From positions 795,952 through 859,951 of the forward strand of contig QWDQ01000004.1 in NCBI GenBank assembly GCA_003868215.1: DNA of 64,000 bases, written 5' to 3'. The stretch comes from Pseudophaeomoniella oleicola (lineage: Eukaryota; Ascomycota; Eurotiomycetes; Phaeomoniellales; Phaeomoniellaceae). Below are positions 46,997 through 59,363 of the stretch, in pieces. The notes below the pieces were generated by a model. It did not search any database. It saw only the letters and a list, made by a program, of their open reading frames with translations, and had not been told where the DNA came from. Position numbers and translations under genes: made by a program. Within the stretch, counting starts at the first letter, position 1. Every line of letters starts with the position of its first letter.

Positions 46997-47935
46997 GAAG
47001 CTATTTTAGCTGTGAAAAAACTTCTGAAACAGAACGACCCGTGGACATGAGGAGTTGTTATCATTTGCCAATAGCGTAGCAGAGGGAGGGTTAGCTAAAT
47101 GCTATTGCTGTTATCAACATAAGTTATCTAAAGTTCACAACCGACACAAACCGCTCTGTCCGAACCTTGTCTAAACCATCAATAGAACTTGCCGCCTCTG
47201 GTTAACTCATGATTTTTATTGGGACTACAAGGGATGCATGTAACCTACCTTTAACATCAGACAGTAGAGATACCAACATTAGTCCCACAACGCAACCACA
47301 CTGCCTCCAATCGGGATAGACTGGGGTCAATTTAGACAGCCGCAAAACTGAGGGCCCTTTTAATAACAAGCGTCATCCCTGCTCACTTAGCATAAAAACA
47401 TACTGTCAAGTTAAGAGTACGAGAGTTTAAGTCTAGGATACGAGGGTCCAAGTCTCTTGGAAGACTCGTAAGCATCGTGCCTCTAACGGATGACCCATAG
47501 AGACTCTCCGTTACATCGTGGATGTGGACTAGAGCAACGCCCTGTCCCGACTATGGCCCTGATGCCGAGCACGATAGATCAGCCAGGACTGGCAAGAACG
47601 TATGGGGACAATTCTATCCGACATTTCAAACAGACGTGACTACGAACTAATTATGACAATCTTGTTGGAGCCTTCAATATGACCGTGTGCTCTTGCCCGA
47701 CCAGACCCCGCAATAGGGAGGTGCTCATATCCGCTGCAACCCTCAGGGAATGCGCAGGAGTGCAATCTATCCACTGTTTGTTGGTACATACGCCCAGAAC
47801 CTTGGAAACTCGGCAGTCTCCATGGACATGGGTCGGTTAACGATGATCTGCCTAGCCTGGAACTACCCGACAATTTGGAACATTGTTTTGCGAGGAGATG
47901 GAACCTAAGATGGTTGCAAATACTACCCCATTGAT
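46997..47935. other. Convergent intergenic region
   Basis: About 0.94 kb lie between the telomere-binding-like gene and the receptor gene. ORFs such as 47640-47945 show no features. No RNA gene or mobile element was recognised. Confidence 0.4.
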
Positions 47936-49535
47936 TCATCTCCAATCGTCGTGATTATTCTCAACCAGCTCAACATCAGAATCCCCTCCTTGACGTCTTA
48001 CATCCACAGAGTAGGTTATAGTCTGCTGAATCCCTTTGCTCCTGCTGCCGGTCCCGCTCCCCAGGGGTGTCTTAGAACGACGGTACGCCCACGCTTCTCC
48101 CGTACTGTTGTCAGAGGTACTGCCGAAGCAGCTTGGAAAGAATCGTCGAAGTATATTTCGAACACCAGGTAAACATGTGCATATGATGCTCACAAAGGCT
48201 TCGAGGACACTCCAATAAGCCGTAGGGACGTTGTCATCTGCCATTGTTAGATTACATTTGCTGGGAGTCCAGGGTACTTACATGTGGCGTTGGTACTATT
48301 GGCAAATTGAACAAGAGAACTGAGGCGGACGATGCTAATAATGGTGATACTGAGACGTCAGCGGTGTCTGGAAGACGCGTGATACACTTACGAAAATCCA
48401 ACACTGAACATCAGCACGATATTGATCCTTTTCTTCCGAGACATTCGCAGACCGATCAGTGGCCGCATGGGAAGACCTATAACCCACAAGTCGAAAATAA
48501 TGTTGACGATCGCATGTGCCCATGCAAAAGCGTTGAAGTTGGAGCAATGGCCCTTGGTTTCCGCAGTCCAGCTGGTCCAGGTATATGATATGGGAATGCA
48601 ATGAAAGACGGTCGTTAGAGCAAAAGCAAGTATGTACGCTATACAAACTCCGATGGTGATTATCACGATATTTCTGAACGGCTGTGTCGGGAAGACTCGC
48701 AAATAGAGCAAGAGGATTGCTATCTTCGTCAATCCGATGACGACCATGTAAAGGACTTCGGTTATCCAGGTCATCTGCTGTAAAGTTAGCGAGAGAAAAC
48801 ATCGAGTTAGGGTCCTTTACCTTGACGATTCGAGTGATCTTGGGGAAGGGAATGGTCCAGATATCTTTGCCGAATCCATCTTTGGACACTGCAGGCTAAA
48901 GTCAACACCCAGATATCTCTTGAATGGGTATAGAACGGTCTTACTGATGAATTCCAGGCTTCCCATTGCAATTGCAAAGAACTAGATCGTTAGATTCGTG
49001 ACGCTTTGTATATAAGAAACACCATTACCAATGCAACTACCACGCAAATATCACCCCATTGCACATGGTCTACGTTCGCAAAACGACCTCCAACTCGCAT
49101 GATTGAACATATAGTTGCAAGCGCACCAGATATTGCCGTCACTATGGGCGTGACAGCGGTGTTGTCTCGGATAGGTTGTCCGCAAAGTGTAGCGGTAACA
49201 TTCTTAGCGGCTGATGGGTCCCAAAGTCAGCAGTGTCAAAGACCGTCATGATAGAGTATTTACTTAAGCCTTCTTTAACACTGCAACTTCTCAACGTACA
49301 AGCTTGGATGCTGCCCATCAAATGGATGTTGGCACAGATACATGCATAGTCTGTCTCGACACAGGAAGATGATGTAACAGATTCTTCCAGGCAGTTGGTC
49401 TTAACAACAGGTCAGCTTGATTCAATCCTCTCACAAGAGAGTTGCGAAACTTACCGCACAGGCTGGCATCGCTTGTCCTCTGGCCAGGACGCAAAGGCTC
49501 ATGAAAAGGCAGACAGACAAGCTGACCGTTTTCAT
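47936..49535 (-). CDS. CFEM-domain PTH11-like seven-transmembrane receptor
   Basis: Fungal PTH11-class GPCR-like proteins sense surfaces or host cues at the plasma membrane. Eight exons join in frame (49535-49455, 49399-49264, 49210-49029, 48981-48945, 48888-48821, 48777-48392, 48334-48282, 48237-47936) to give 414 residues. A signal peptide (MKTVSLSVCLFMSLCVLARG) precedes a CFEM domain with Cys spaced as PACATNC, SSSCVETDYACIC, ACTLRSC and TLCGQP, eight in all. The seven hydrophobic segments include AVTPIVTAISGALATIC, YMVVIGLTKIAILLLYL, IVIITIGVCIAYILAFAL and HAIVNIIFDLWVIGLPM. The conserved DFGKD-like GFGKDIWTIPF and VAYWSVLEAFVSIICTCLPG blocks are present. The C-terminus is cytosolic and polar. 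No break was seen despite the subtelomeric location. Exon 6 begins at another NAGNAG acceptor. Confidence 0.86.
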
Positions 49536-50302
49536 TGTAGGTATTAGTAAATTGGCAAACATTCTAGAGACTTTGCCTGCAGATGAACAAGAAACTGGTG
49601 AGACCACATTCCTTCATGTAGAGGTGATACATGCTTGATAAGTACTGATTGTCAGCTCCTTATTGCATCAAAGTCTACAAGACGGAAAGGGAAACTCTGA
49701 ATCCCTGACACATTCATTTCCAGGAGAGTTATCGTTTCAGACCAATTCAGAGCCAACTCGTTGCAACCCGATGTTGGAATTGGGATTGAGGATCTGCTAT
49801 AGTCTAACGATGTTCAAATTCATGCCAGGACCAGTTCCTCGGTCTTGACCAAACCACCTCCACTCATGTGCATGTACTAGGCGAATCATGGGGATTGGCA
49901 TCTGACGATCAATCCAAATCCAGCACTCGCAACTGCTGTTAATCGTGCGTCTGATAAGCTACGTCGCGGTCTGCTCATTTTCCGAGAGCCGTGGTAGGGG
50001 CCAAGAAAGGAGGACGGTGCAGGGGTCTGTTCAAGGATGAAATATGTCTAGCCAAACGGAACTGCCGCTAAGGGAAAGACCGGGATGTGGAGACTCCGAA
50101 TGCTTGTTCGAGCTGGTCTTGACGATGTTGTACTACTGTATGTGCAAGGTCGGACCGGTGTTTCTTCAAGGTGGAGTCGAGAGGATGTACGCTCTTATCA
50201 AGACTATCCCGGTCTGGTTGTTAAGAACTACTTTCTCTCTTTTCTTTTGTCAGGCCAATATCCTTCTCGTCACCAAACTGGTTCATCACGACGGAGCCAA
50301 AA
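49536..50302. promoter_or_regulatory. Bidirectional promoter region
   Basis: These 767 bp lie between the divergent receptor and P450 genes. An ORF starting at 50044 overlaps the P450 start in another frame and is not supported. No specific site was recognised. Confidence 0.35.
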
Positions 50303-51941
50303 ATGTCCTCTCTTTTGCCTCCCTTTGGAGGTATCCTCTCAATGTCTTCGCTCCTCTTTCTCTTAGGGTCTTTTGTTGTCTACTGGGTTTCTTGGATCAC
50401 CTATGCTCGTTGGTTTCATCCCCTAAGCCGGATACCAGGACCGTGGCTGGCATCAGTCAGCCGACTATGGTACATGATACAGATTGCCAGAGGAGACATG
50501 GAATATACCCAAAGGCGCCTTCATGCGAAATACGGACCCCTTCTCAGAATCGCACCCAACGAGATTGCATGTGCTTCCCCCGATGCAATCAAAACCATCT
50601 ATAGAACGTCCGGCGGCTTCGACAAGACAGATTTCTATCCTGTCTGGAACTCTCAAAATTTCAGCAAACATCCAGATGCCTTTACTGGTACCAGCGATAA
50701 GGTCCATCGCGAAAGAAGGCGCATTGTGAATCCTATGTACACGCTCTCAAATGTGCTGCGATCAGAAGAATACATCGATAAGTGCTGCCGGTTATTCCTG
50801 GAGCGGGTAGCGGAGCATGAGGAAAGCAAAGAGCCTTTTGATCTGGGCATGTGGCTGCAAATGTACGGTCTTCCTGGTAATTGTAGATCCGCAGCTGACA
50901 TGTGCAGGTACGCTTTTGACGTCATTGGCGAACTTTTCTTCGGTGACATGTTTGGGTTCATGAAGGAGAGGCGTGATCATCATTCGTGGATTCAATCACT
51001 GGACTTGCTGATGCCCTTCTTATGCGTGACCGCTGTTGCTCCGTCCTATATCCGTCCGTTGATTCTCTCTTCAGCAATAGTAGTCCCAGGATCTTTGAAG
51101 GCTTTGAAAGCGATTGAAAACATTGGCACGGCTGCGAGAGACTGTGTGGCCAAGCGACTTGACCAGGGTTCCCAAAGTAAAGTCCAAGAAAGAACCGATA
51201 TTCTGGACCAGATGGAAAAACTCCATCTTGAGAAGGGCAAGGAGCTGGATTTTGGAAGAGGAGATATCGAACAAGAGGCTTATGTCGCTTTGTTGGTTAC
51301 ATGTTCATGTGGGTCAATGACTTGCTGACGTTTGTAGGTTTGCAGGGTCTGATACCACCGCCATCGGACTTCGATCAGTATTCTATCATCTCATGAAGAA
51401 TCCCACCGTTTATGACCAACTTTTGTTGGAGATTGACAATGCTGCAGCGAACGGCCAACTTAGTTCCCCCGTCAAGTATGCGGAAGCAGCGAATCTTCCA
51501 TTCCTATGTGCTTGTATCAAAGAAGCTCTCCGCGTCCATCCAGGTGTTGGCTTGACCATGGGTCGGATTGTTCCACCAGAGGGTTTGCAACTTGCTGGAT
51601 CATACATACCAGGAGGATATAGGGTGGGGATGAATGCAGCAGTCATCCACTATGACAAGTCAGTATTTGGGGATGATGCTGATCAGTATCGGCCAAGTCG
51701 ATGGCTCGAAAAGGATGCTGCCAATATGGATAAGTATATGCTCCATTTCGGAGCTGGTACTCGTACATGCATTGGTAAGAACATCTCGCTTGTTGAAATC
51801 CACAAGATCGTCCCTTACTTGCTGAGAAACTTCAAGATTGAGATGTGGGAAAGAGAAAAGACTTGGACAACACGGAACTTGTGGTTCAATAAACAAAGCG
51901 GGCTTCTGGTGAAAATAAAATCTCGTCTGCCAGTAGGATAG
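50303..51941 (+). CDS. Cytochrome P450 monooxygenase (pisatin demethylase-like group)
   Basis: Two exons, 50303-51291 and 51338-51941, have a 46-bp intron and give 530 residues. The N-terminus holds a membrane anchor (SMSSLLFLLGSFVVYWVSW) followed by the proline hinge FHPLSRIPGPWLAS. The I-helix AGSDTTAIG is rebuilt across the splice near residues 332-338; ExxR is KEALR near 391; the heme loop is FGAGTRTCIGK with Cys about 474. The overall pattern resembles CYP families that include pisatin demethylase and other detoxifying or secondary-metabolism enzymes; the substrate is unknown. The donor used (GTTGGT at 51292) is not a strong consensus; a phase-0 donor at 51296 would break the I-helix frame. 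MSSLLFLLG, 13 codons in, is an alternative start. Confidence 0.9.
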
Positions 51942-52078
51942 ATATATTGTGTTTATTAATACATCATTCATCAATTTTTAAGTTGACTGTGGCTTACGCT
52001 TGGAAGATGGCGGCACTGGAGTTCTGAAGTATTCAATTACCACTGACTATGCATTTCTTTAAATGTTTATGACCTTTC

Positions 52079-54229
52079 CTAGCTGCCCGTTCCAATGCAC
52101 TCTTCTGAATCTTCCACACAAGATCCATCAGTAGTTATGTCAAATTCCGATTCCTCGAAAGATTCCTGGAACGTTCCGCATTCCGGTAAGTTGACCCTCT
52201 TATTGACCTGCCATTCTACACGTCGAGATGTAAGAACAACCCCACGACCATTTACACCTCTTGGGACCGTTAGATGATCATGTTTGGGTATTCTTTTGCC
52301 GATGTAGATACTTCTGACAGGTGAAGTGATCAGTAATTTGAAGACAGCTTTTATGGAATGATCTCTGGTTAACGATCCGAGAGTCTCAACCTCGTGGCAA
52401 AGATCTTCCCTGAAGTCCGACGTTTCAAACAGAGATATGCCATCAATAATGCAGAATATCACTACTTGCTGAGGCAACTGTCGAAGAAGAGTCTCGAAAA
52501 GTCGACACAATGAGTAGACATCATGATCTCTCAAGTGATCAAGTTCAGCGGGATCCGACAGTTTGCAAGTATCGAAGTCGTATCTGCTCAATAAAAAAGA
52601 CAACAGCCCCCGCAAAATGCCTTGTGGCCCTTTGAGGGAGTCACTAGGAGCTGTATGCAAACCGCAGAAAAATGGAAGTGTGATGACCGGGATGTCTCGG
52701 TCCTCCATTAATGTATTGACTAGCATCGCGGAGAGCACGGTCATGGCAGATGTCTTTTGAACTGCTGATCCTTGAGAACTTCCATCCACAAGCAGAAGTT
52801 CCGAATGCTCTGATGCAAGCCAGGACTTGAACCTGGGGCACTGAAGAAGCCAACATGCGCGAGCTTGTGCATTTTTCTCAAAAGTTGTACTTGTTCTGGT
52901 AGCTTTTTCGAGATCTTCTACTATCGTTGATGAACTGATACCTAGGAGTACACTCAGCCTCTGAGAAGTGATCATTATGGCCGGAGATGGAGGCCTTGAA
53001 TGACGCTCGATCTCAGCTTTCAGGTATTTGTTCTCAAGCTTTAATCGCTTGCATCTTGACCTCCCTGGTTGAGTCAGCGGCACGTCTTGCAATTCTTCGG
53101 CAGTAGTAGCATACATTTGGCATTCTCAAGGCCATCCTTCAACATATCTTTGAGACTGTTCTGGGCATCCACTCCAGCTTGAGAGAGTAACCTACATTCC
53201 TCTGAAGACTTTTCTATCTGACGGAGGTGTAATTGATTTTGACCCGTCAAAGATAATGCAGCAATAGAAGCCCGATGAGTGGATAGCGAGGCAGCTTGAA
53301 CTTCGTCCATTTTTGAGCTGATAATGTTTGAGGAGAGTTTGATGCTGACTATGGACTCCTGCATCAGCTCATTGGAGCGAGTTCGTAGGTCCTTGAGTCT
53401 TTCATGCATGTCACTTATTTTATGCTCAAGCTTGCCCTCGTATTGCGGTCCCGTCAAAATGGCCTTGATTTGTCTCCCTGGAGCTAGTCAGTTCCGTCAA
53501 CCACATCGATAGCCTCTACTCACACCCTGCGTCTTCTGTAAGCCATTCAACCATTCTACCAATGGCCACGAGGATCGCCAAGTATACTTCCACCGCCAGG
53601 TCCTGGAGAACGGGATCTGTTTCACGATAAATCTCGAGACAACGTTGCGTCTTTGTGACCACATCTGGAACATCTCCTAGCGCCTTCAGCACCTTGCCTC
53701 TGATAAGGCTCATTCGCCTCGCTGCGCCAAAAATGATCTTGAGACCTCCACAGAGAATGGAGATATAATTCTCGTTTGGGATTAGCTGTAGGTGTGAGAA
53801 GACTAAATCTCCGTGGTCGCCAGCATATCTTCCGATCTTTCGGATATACTGGCTGTCTTTCTTAGAATATGCTTCCGCGGCCATGATAGCTTCGCGAACA
53901 ACTTCGTCCCACGAGTGGCTCCCTCGGATGTCAAAACTCCCTATCTGCTTCGCTGCGGGCGAGCGTAGGTACACTTCCATTGCTTCTTGGAATTGTGTGG
54001 TATGTGAGGGGAGTTGGTTTTTGCTTCAACAGATCAGCAAGATATTGTTGATCTCCAAGACCAAGACATACAAAGATGGTTTTCGTACGAATCGTTGGTC
54101 CTGCAAGGTGCTATGAGTACCAAAGGCATTGTGGAACCTTGGACCAGACTCTTTGACATGTCTTGAAAGCACAACGTCTTCGTCATGAATCCCGGCCATC
54201 TTCATGAAGTCTTTGTCAAAGAATGCCAT
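52079..54229 (-). CDS. STAND-like protein with DUF7708-type N-terminus and degenerate P-loop
   Basis: Four exons, 54229-54072, 54023-53524, 53483-53115 and 53085-52079, give 677 residues. Residues about 80-220 (WDEVVREAIMAAEAYSKKD, then NYISILCGGLKIIFGAARR and CLEIYRETDPVLQDLAVEVYLAIL) resemble the DUF7708-type N-terminal domain of fungal NLR/STAND-like proteins. A coiled-coil stretch follows (HERLKDLRTRSNELMQES). Near residues 450-470 a nucleotide-binding-like segment reads ELLLVDGSSQGSAVQKTSA, lacking the normal GK[ST] of a P-loop. QQVVIFCIIDGISLFET may replace the Walker B strand. There is no repeat domain after it. Such proteins are linked to fungal non-self recognition or programmed cell death, but here activity is doubtful. 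The family name is from memory of motif style. Confidence 0.72.
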
Positions 54230-55304
54230 CCTGTCTAGAGTCCGTTTGGTACAACTATGACTGACCGTGATTCCGAAGCTACAAGAAATGGGAATGTAAA
54301 GTCGCCTTAATTCTCTTTGCTACTTAGCCTGATTGTCAACGCCCAATCAAGTGACACCTCTGTACATATATCTCCCTTATCACAGTCCATTTCTTGGGCA
54401 ATCAGGCGACAGAGATTGCTTAGTGATGTAAGAGGAGGCAGACGTAAACCTGTTTTGTCAGAGGACTATGTGAATTCTAGTGCCGTTCAGGGTGTGCCCA
54501 GCTTTCAGAATGGAGTAGGGGAATACATGTTGTACGGCGTACTGACTGCACTAAATAAGGCAAAAGGCATCAGAGATAGACTAGGCAGACGAGGCTGTGA
54601 ACCATTTAGGAAATAATGAGTCGTTGGAAGGTAGCAGTCATGGCTGATCAGCCTCGTCATTCGAGCCGAGTTCCCGATATACCAAATGCCAGGCAGAACG
54701 GTTCAAGGTGGTTGTGTAGTTTGCTGTACAAGCTGTGTCAGCACTAGTCATTGTGGCCCGCCATCCAATGAGGTGGCTCTGGGCAACTTCAATCCTATCT
54801 CAGACCTTGACAGTGAGGCAACAAAAGGGTAAACTACTGAGAATTTTGTGCAAGTTGGTGTCGAACTGTTGCTGAGGACCGGCGAGGGCCGGGACAGTGG
54901 CGTCCTTCAGCCTTACTGAGAGGCGATGCTTGCTGTTCCATGTCGAAAGAATAACACAACATTGGTCGATAAGGCAATGCGAACGAAACCAAGATAGCAC
55001 TTGTCTGCCTTGCGAGCTCGATCAATCTATTCATGTATGCTTGTGGAATTGATCGACCTGTTCATGCATCCCCGTCACGGCACGAATCCTCCATCATAGC
55101 AGGGATGTATGCCGCCTCAACTCCAAGCGAGCGACATATACTTGTTCCAAACGGCACACCCTCACCCTATATATCAAGCTTCCTGAATCCCCTGCAGCTT
55201 GTCTTCGGAGCCAAATTGACAAGCACCACCCGTTCCGAGAAATTGTTGATCAACACCCGATTCAAGACAACGGAATATCTGACATATCAGAAGAGACAAA
55301 CTTC
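54230..55304. promoter_or_regulatory. Divergent intergenic region
   Basis: About 1.1 kb lie between the STAND-like and AAA ATPase genes. ORFs at 54317-54616 and 55033-55476 show no recognisable features. The second could contain an upstream exon of the AAA gene, but no convincing splice join was found. Confidence 0.35.
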
Positions 55305-58300
55305 ATGTCTCGGCAAGCTAACAATTCGTATCACAGAAACTCAATTGCTTCTGATGGAGTTCTTTCTCAGACAAATGACGAAACACCGCTCGAGGAATGC
55401 ATTACCAGAAACAGCTTTGGGCCAGAATCCCATGTCTCTCTTCTTGGAACTCTCATGTCTGAGAGCAGAGAGATAGATAGTAGGAATTCAATCCCAAGGA
55501 ATTCAGTTCCATTTCCCAGTAGCAGCCTCGACAAGGAAATTCCAGACCAAAATCCAGATCCAATACAAGGATTGACGCGGCATTTCGAATCGATTGAGAC
55601 TCGTATCAGAAGCCTGGAATCCCGACTATTGGGGACCTCAAATGGATCGGCCAGCGACCAAAAAACTGTGAATAGTCAGAGATCTTCTATCACGGAATCC
55701 ATGCGACAGCCAGCGCTCCCTGAGATCCACAGAGTTCCGTGGTTTGAATTCAAGCACAAGTTCGTTGACGACCCCAAAGTCTACGCCATTGAGGTTCTTG
55801 ATGGACCGCCCAGATACTATTATCAGCGTCGAAGAAATGCCGGTCTTCAACTTGAAGAAGCACTGCTCAAGCAAGCGAAAACACCCAGACTCGACACTGA
55901 GGGTGGACAAACACCGGTGACTTATGGCGGGTCCACCTGGCGTGATCTACCAGATCGAATTCGAATCAATTCTTGGCCGGTTTTACTGATACTATCAAGG
56001 ATTTCATCGGAGAATTGGGCGTTGAAACCAAAGATCTTTCTTCGCCCATACAAGCTATTTACCTACTATAGACAGCAAATTCGAAAAGAGTTCGAGCACT
56101 TGGAGGACAAGTTTGCCAATGACGACCTGGATGCCAATAACAGAAATGATAGCTCATCATTTGATCGCTACTCGATTCAATGTACTTGTGCAGTTTGCAC
56201 AAAGTCATTATCCAGCCTTTCCCTCACACATAGCCTCGAGGCTTACAGAGATATGCGTTGTTTAATCAACTTCATGGACCAGTATATCCAGCCAACCCTG
56301 GAAAGGATTCGGAGTAACCAAACAAAGATTTGCTTTGCAGACCTCTGGTGGATTTTTGACTCCGGCCATGATGTATATGCCCAAGCGTCTAGTTCATCGG
56401 CCCCAGTTATGAGTCGTGACTTCCACTCGGTCTGGCGTATACTGGGCTGTTCAGGAGGTAGACCCAACCTATCACCGCCATCTGGAAAAGTAGAGGAGCT
56501 TTCTGCAACGGCCGACACTAATCCACTCGTCATCACATGTTATTACATCGACTTTACCGGCACAGCATATACTGAAGTCGTCTCATCCTTCTCCATTCAT
56601 CCATTTGATGGCCAAAAAGATATCACATCCCTCCTTGTTTATCCTCTGCGATTCCATCCTAATGGCCTTCAGTTGAGAGAGGAGAATCGCAAGGGGCAAG
56701 AAGTTCCAAGAGTTCCATGTCCACAAGCATATGTACTACAGGGGCCTCACACTGAATCGCCAGCCATCTGGAGAATTCTTGGCTGACGAGTATGCGGCAA
56801 AAAGTCCGGAGTATGTGGATAGTAAAGTCATTGTAGACTTTCGCACGACACTTGAAAACAATCCGGATTGGACTCCGAAGTACAAAGGGTCAATCTATCC
56901 ACCATCATTCCCGAAGCAGTTTGAAGAAGACTTTGCTCTTCAGTACTGGTATGATCGAGATAGGAGATCTCTCAAAGAGAAGATTGACGAACTCATTCAC
57001 AATGATGAAGGAATCGGTATAAAATATATGGAAGACTTTACTTACAAGGATGCCTTTCTCAGGACGGCGGACACTGGGGATGCATCTGATTTCATTCTTG
57101 ACGATTCAGACCTGGTACTCCTGCCAGCAAGGGTCTTTGGTTTCATCTTGAAGAATCGAAAATTTGGTATGATAGTCCCTTGCCTTCCGTGTAGTGAGGT
57201 TAACATGCAGCACAGCCCAATTACACATTGGGAGACTATCTCCTGTGAAACCCCGAGAAGACAGTTTCGGAGGATTAATCTTGCTTGATGGACACAGAGA
57301 GACAGTCCAGGCGCTTGTACAAAGTCACTTTGAAGACAAGCAAAACCGACATGAAGTTGATGACTATAATGAGCATGATATTGTACAAGGAAAAGGCAAG
57401 TTTACAGAGCGTTGATATAGGTAAAAGACTAATTGTTACAGGAACGGGTCTGATAGTGCTTCTTCATGGTGTCCCTGGAGTAGGAAAGACCTCAACAGCA
57501 GGTATACACATCACCCTGTAACCGATCTCGATTATATTGACTAAGGAATCATAGAATGTGTTGCAGATGCCGAAGGAAAGCCATTGTTTCCGATCACATG
57601 TGGTAAGTTAGCCTCATCCCCCGTAAGAGCCTAAGTATCAGTCACTTACCCATCATAGGAGATTTGGGCTTGACCGCAAAAGAGGTCGAGAAAGAGTTGG
57701 AAAAGAAATTCTCTCTTGCTCAACGTTGGAATTGTATCCTGCTGTTGGATGAAGCTGATGTATTCCTTGCTGAGAGAGTTGGAAACGACCTTGAACGCAA
57801 CAGCATCGTATCAGGTAAGACTGAAACACTATTTACTCAAGAGGCAGGCCAGATAACCTATCCAACAGTCTTTCTGAGAGTACTGGAATATTATACAGGA
57901 ATTTTGTTCCTCACAACAAATCGTGTTGGTGTCCTTGATGAAGCAGTTGTCTCACGCATACACTCGAAACTTTACTATCCGCCGTTGGAAAAGAGACAAG
58001 CTTTAGAGATATGGAAAGCAAACATTGATCGCCTTCGTCGAAGCAGATCTATCTCTGTTGATCTCGACAGAAAGGACATCTTGAAGTTTGCGCGACAGCA
58101 CTTCGAAACGGCAAGTGCGAAGAACGTCCCTTGGAACGGCAGGCAGATTCGGAATGCATTCCAAACAGCTGCTGCATTAGCCCGGTATGACGCTACAGAA
58201 GAAGCCTCTCGGAATGGTCTGGGTAGCGACAAGGCAGGTGAACGGGCCAAGCCCAGACTTACTAGTGACTACTTCAAGAAGGTCGCCAATGCATCTCTCA

Positions 58301-58935
58301 ATTTCGACAACTATATCATTGCGGCAACAGGCTTCAACCCGAGCGAAAGAGCCAACCAGAACTCAAGTCGATATGATGAGTTCTCAGAGGGCCAGTCTCC
58401 ATTTAATAGACCCTCATCAGTAAGACCATCTGGTCTATCCACAGGCTTCTCGCAGCTGGACAACAGACGAGTCTCTATTGGATCTGGTGGCAGCCCTTCT
58501 ACAACTACACTCTACCGACAGTCACAACAGCAACATTTCCAGCAACAAAGGGGCCGCCAATTCTCAGCATCTGGATCAATACCTCAAAGTCCAGTCCACT
58601 GGCAAGAACCTTCCATCGACCAAGCTATGGATACTTTTGATAATAAAGATGATCTCACCTTCTATTCTTCTAGGAAGAAGCCTACCAAAAAGGTAAACAG
58701 CAGCGAAATACCGTTTTCACTACACCGTACTTCTCAATCTAGAGCAAGTGCAATAGACATACCCCAGTCTCAATCCTACCAATACCTTGATAATGTCGAT
58801 GAGGATGATGATGTACAGGGGTATAATAACACTCAGCCTCATACTGATGGAGATGAGGATGATGAGGATGATGAGGATAATGAGGAAGGGTTTGAAAATG
58901 ATAGTGCTAATGGAAACAGATACAGATATAAATAA
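55305..58935 (+). pseudogene. AAA ATPase with N-terminal DUF7025-like region, interrupted by a frameshift
   Basis: Residues in the first frame (55305 to about 56690) match the DUF7025-type N-terminus of fungal AAA proteins (VPWFEFKHKF, DLWWIFDSGHDVY, VITCYYIDFTGTAYTE). Between about 56675 and 56705 the conserved reading moves to another frame (RGKKFQEFHVHKHMYYRGL). No intron fits the 30-bp gap, so this is a net one-base shift, and the first frame stops at 56786. Downstream the protein continues through likely introns at 57167-57192, 57396-57441 (GC-AG), 57501-57555, 57602-57659 and 57815-57868. Walker A GVPGVGKTST, Walker B CILLLDEADVF and FLTTNRVGVLDEA are intact. The tail is Gln/Ser-rich and then acidic (DEDDEDDEDNEEG). 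It could be a recent pseudogene or a sequencing error. Confidence 0.72.
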
Positions 58936-59117
58936 TTATAAGGCAAAGACCGTGTCCTGACCTTTAGGGTTAAATTAAATGAGAGTGTACACGAGAAGAG
59001 ATAATAAAAAAAACTAGTAAATAATAAAAATCTTATAAATCTAGGAATCAGTCGATAAAAATATTTCGCCTTAAAGACATATCAGAGATTTAATTTATAT
59101 TATAAGTCTATATATTT

Positions 59118-59239
59118 AATTATAGGGCGAAAACCGTGGGTTGGCCCTTAGATTAGGATCAGGCAGTTATCCCCTGAGAAACAACTCAACGAAAAAATTT
59201 AAAAATAATTAAAATAATCTGAGATATAATTATCCCCTT
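59118..59239 (+). repeat. Landmark repeat, copy 1
   Basis: About 120 bp starting ATTATAGGGCGAAAACCGTG and ending near CTGAGATATAATTATCC. It is shared with copies 2 and 3 with transition differences only, as far as I compared. It contains the AGGGC...GCCCT inverted pair and a hairpin-like segment whose right arm is damaged in this copy (mismatches of A opposite C). Confidence 0.88.
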
Positions 59240-59363
59240 AAAAAATAATTCTAAATATAATTTAAAAAAATATTAAAATAAAATTATTTTTTAAGAAATA
59301 GCTCTAAATCTAATTTAAAAAAATATTAAAATAAAACTATTTTTTAAAAAATAACTCTAAATT

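Noticed and set aside
50044-50604. A 186-codon ORF overlapping the second P450
   Set aside because: It overlaps the conserved P450 N-terminus in another frame and has no features.
47936-51941. A secondary-metabolite gene cluster around the second P450
   Set aside because: No backbone enzyme (PKS, NRPS, terpene synthase) or cluster regulator is present nearby.
1-58935. tRNA genes
   Set aside because: I looked for paired A-box and B-box patterns by eye and found none outside coding sequence. A computed scan would be more reliable.
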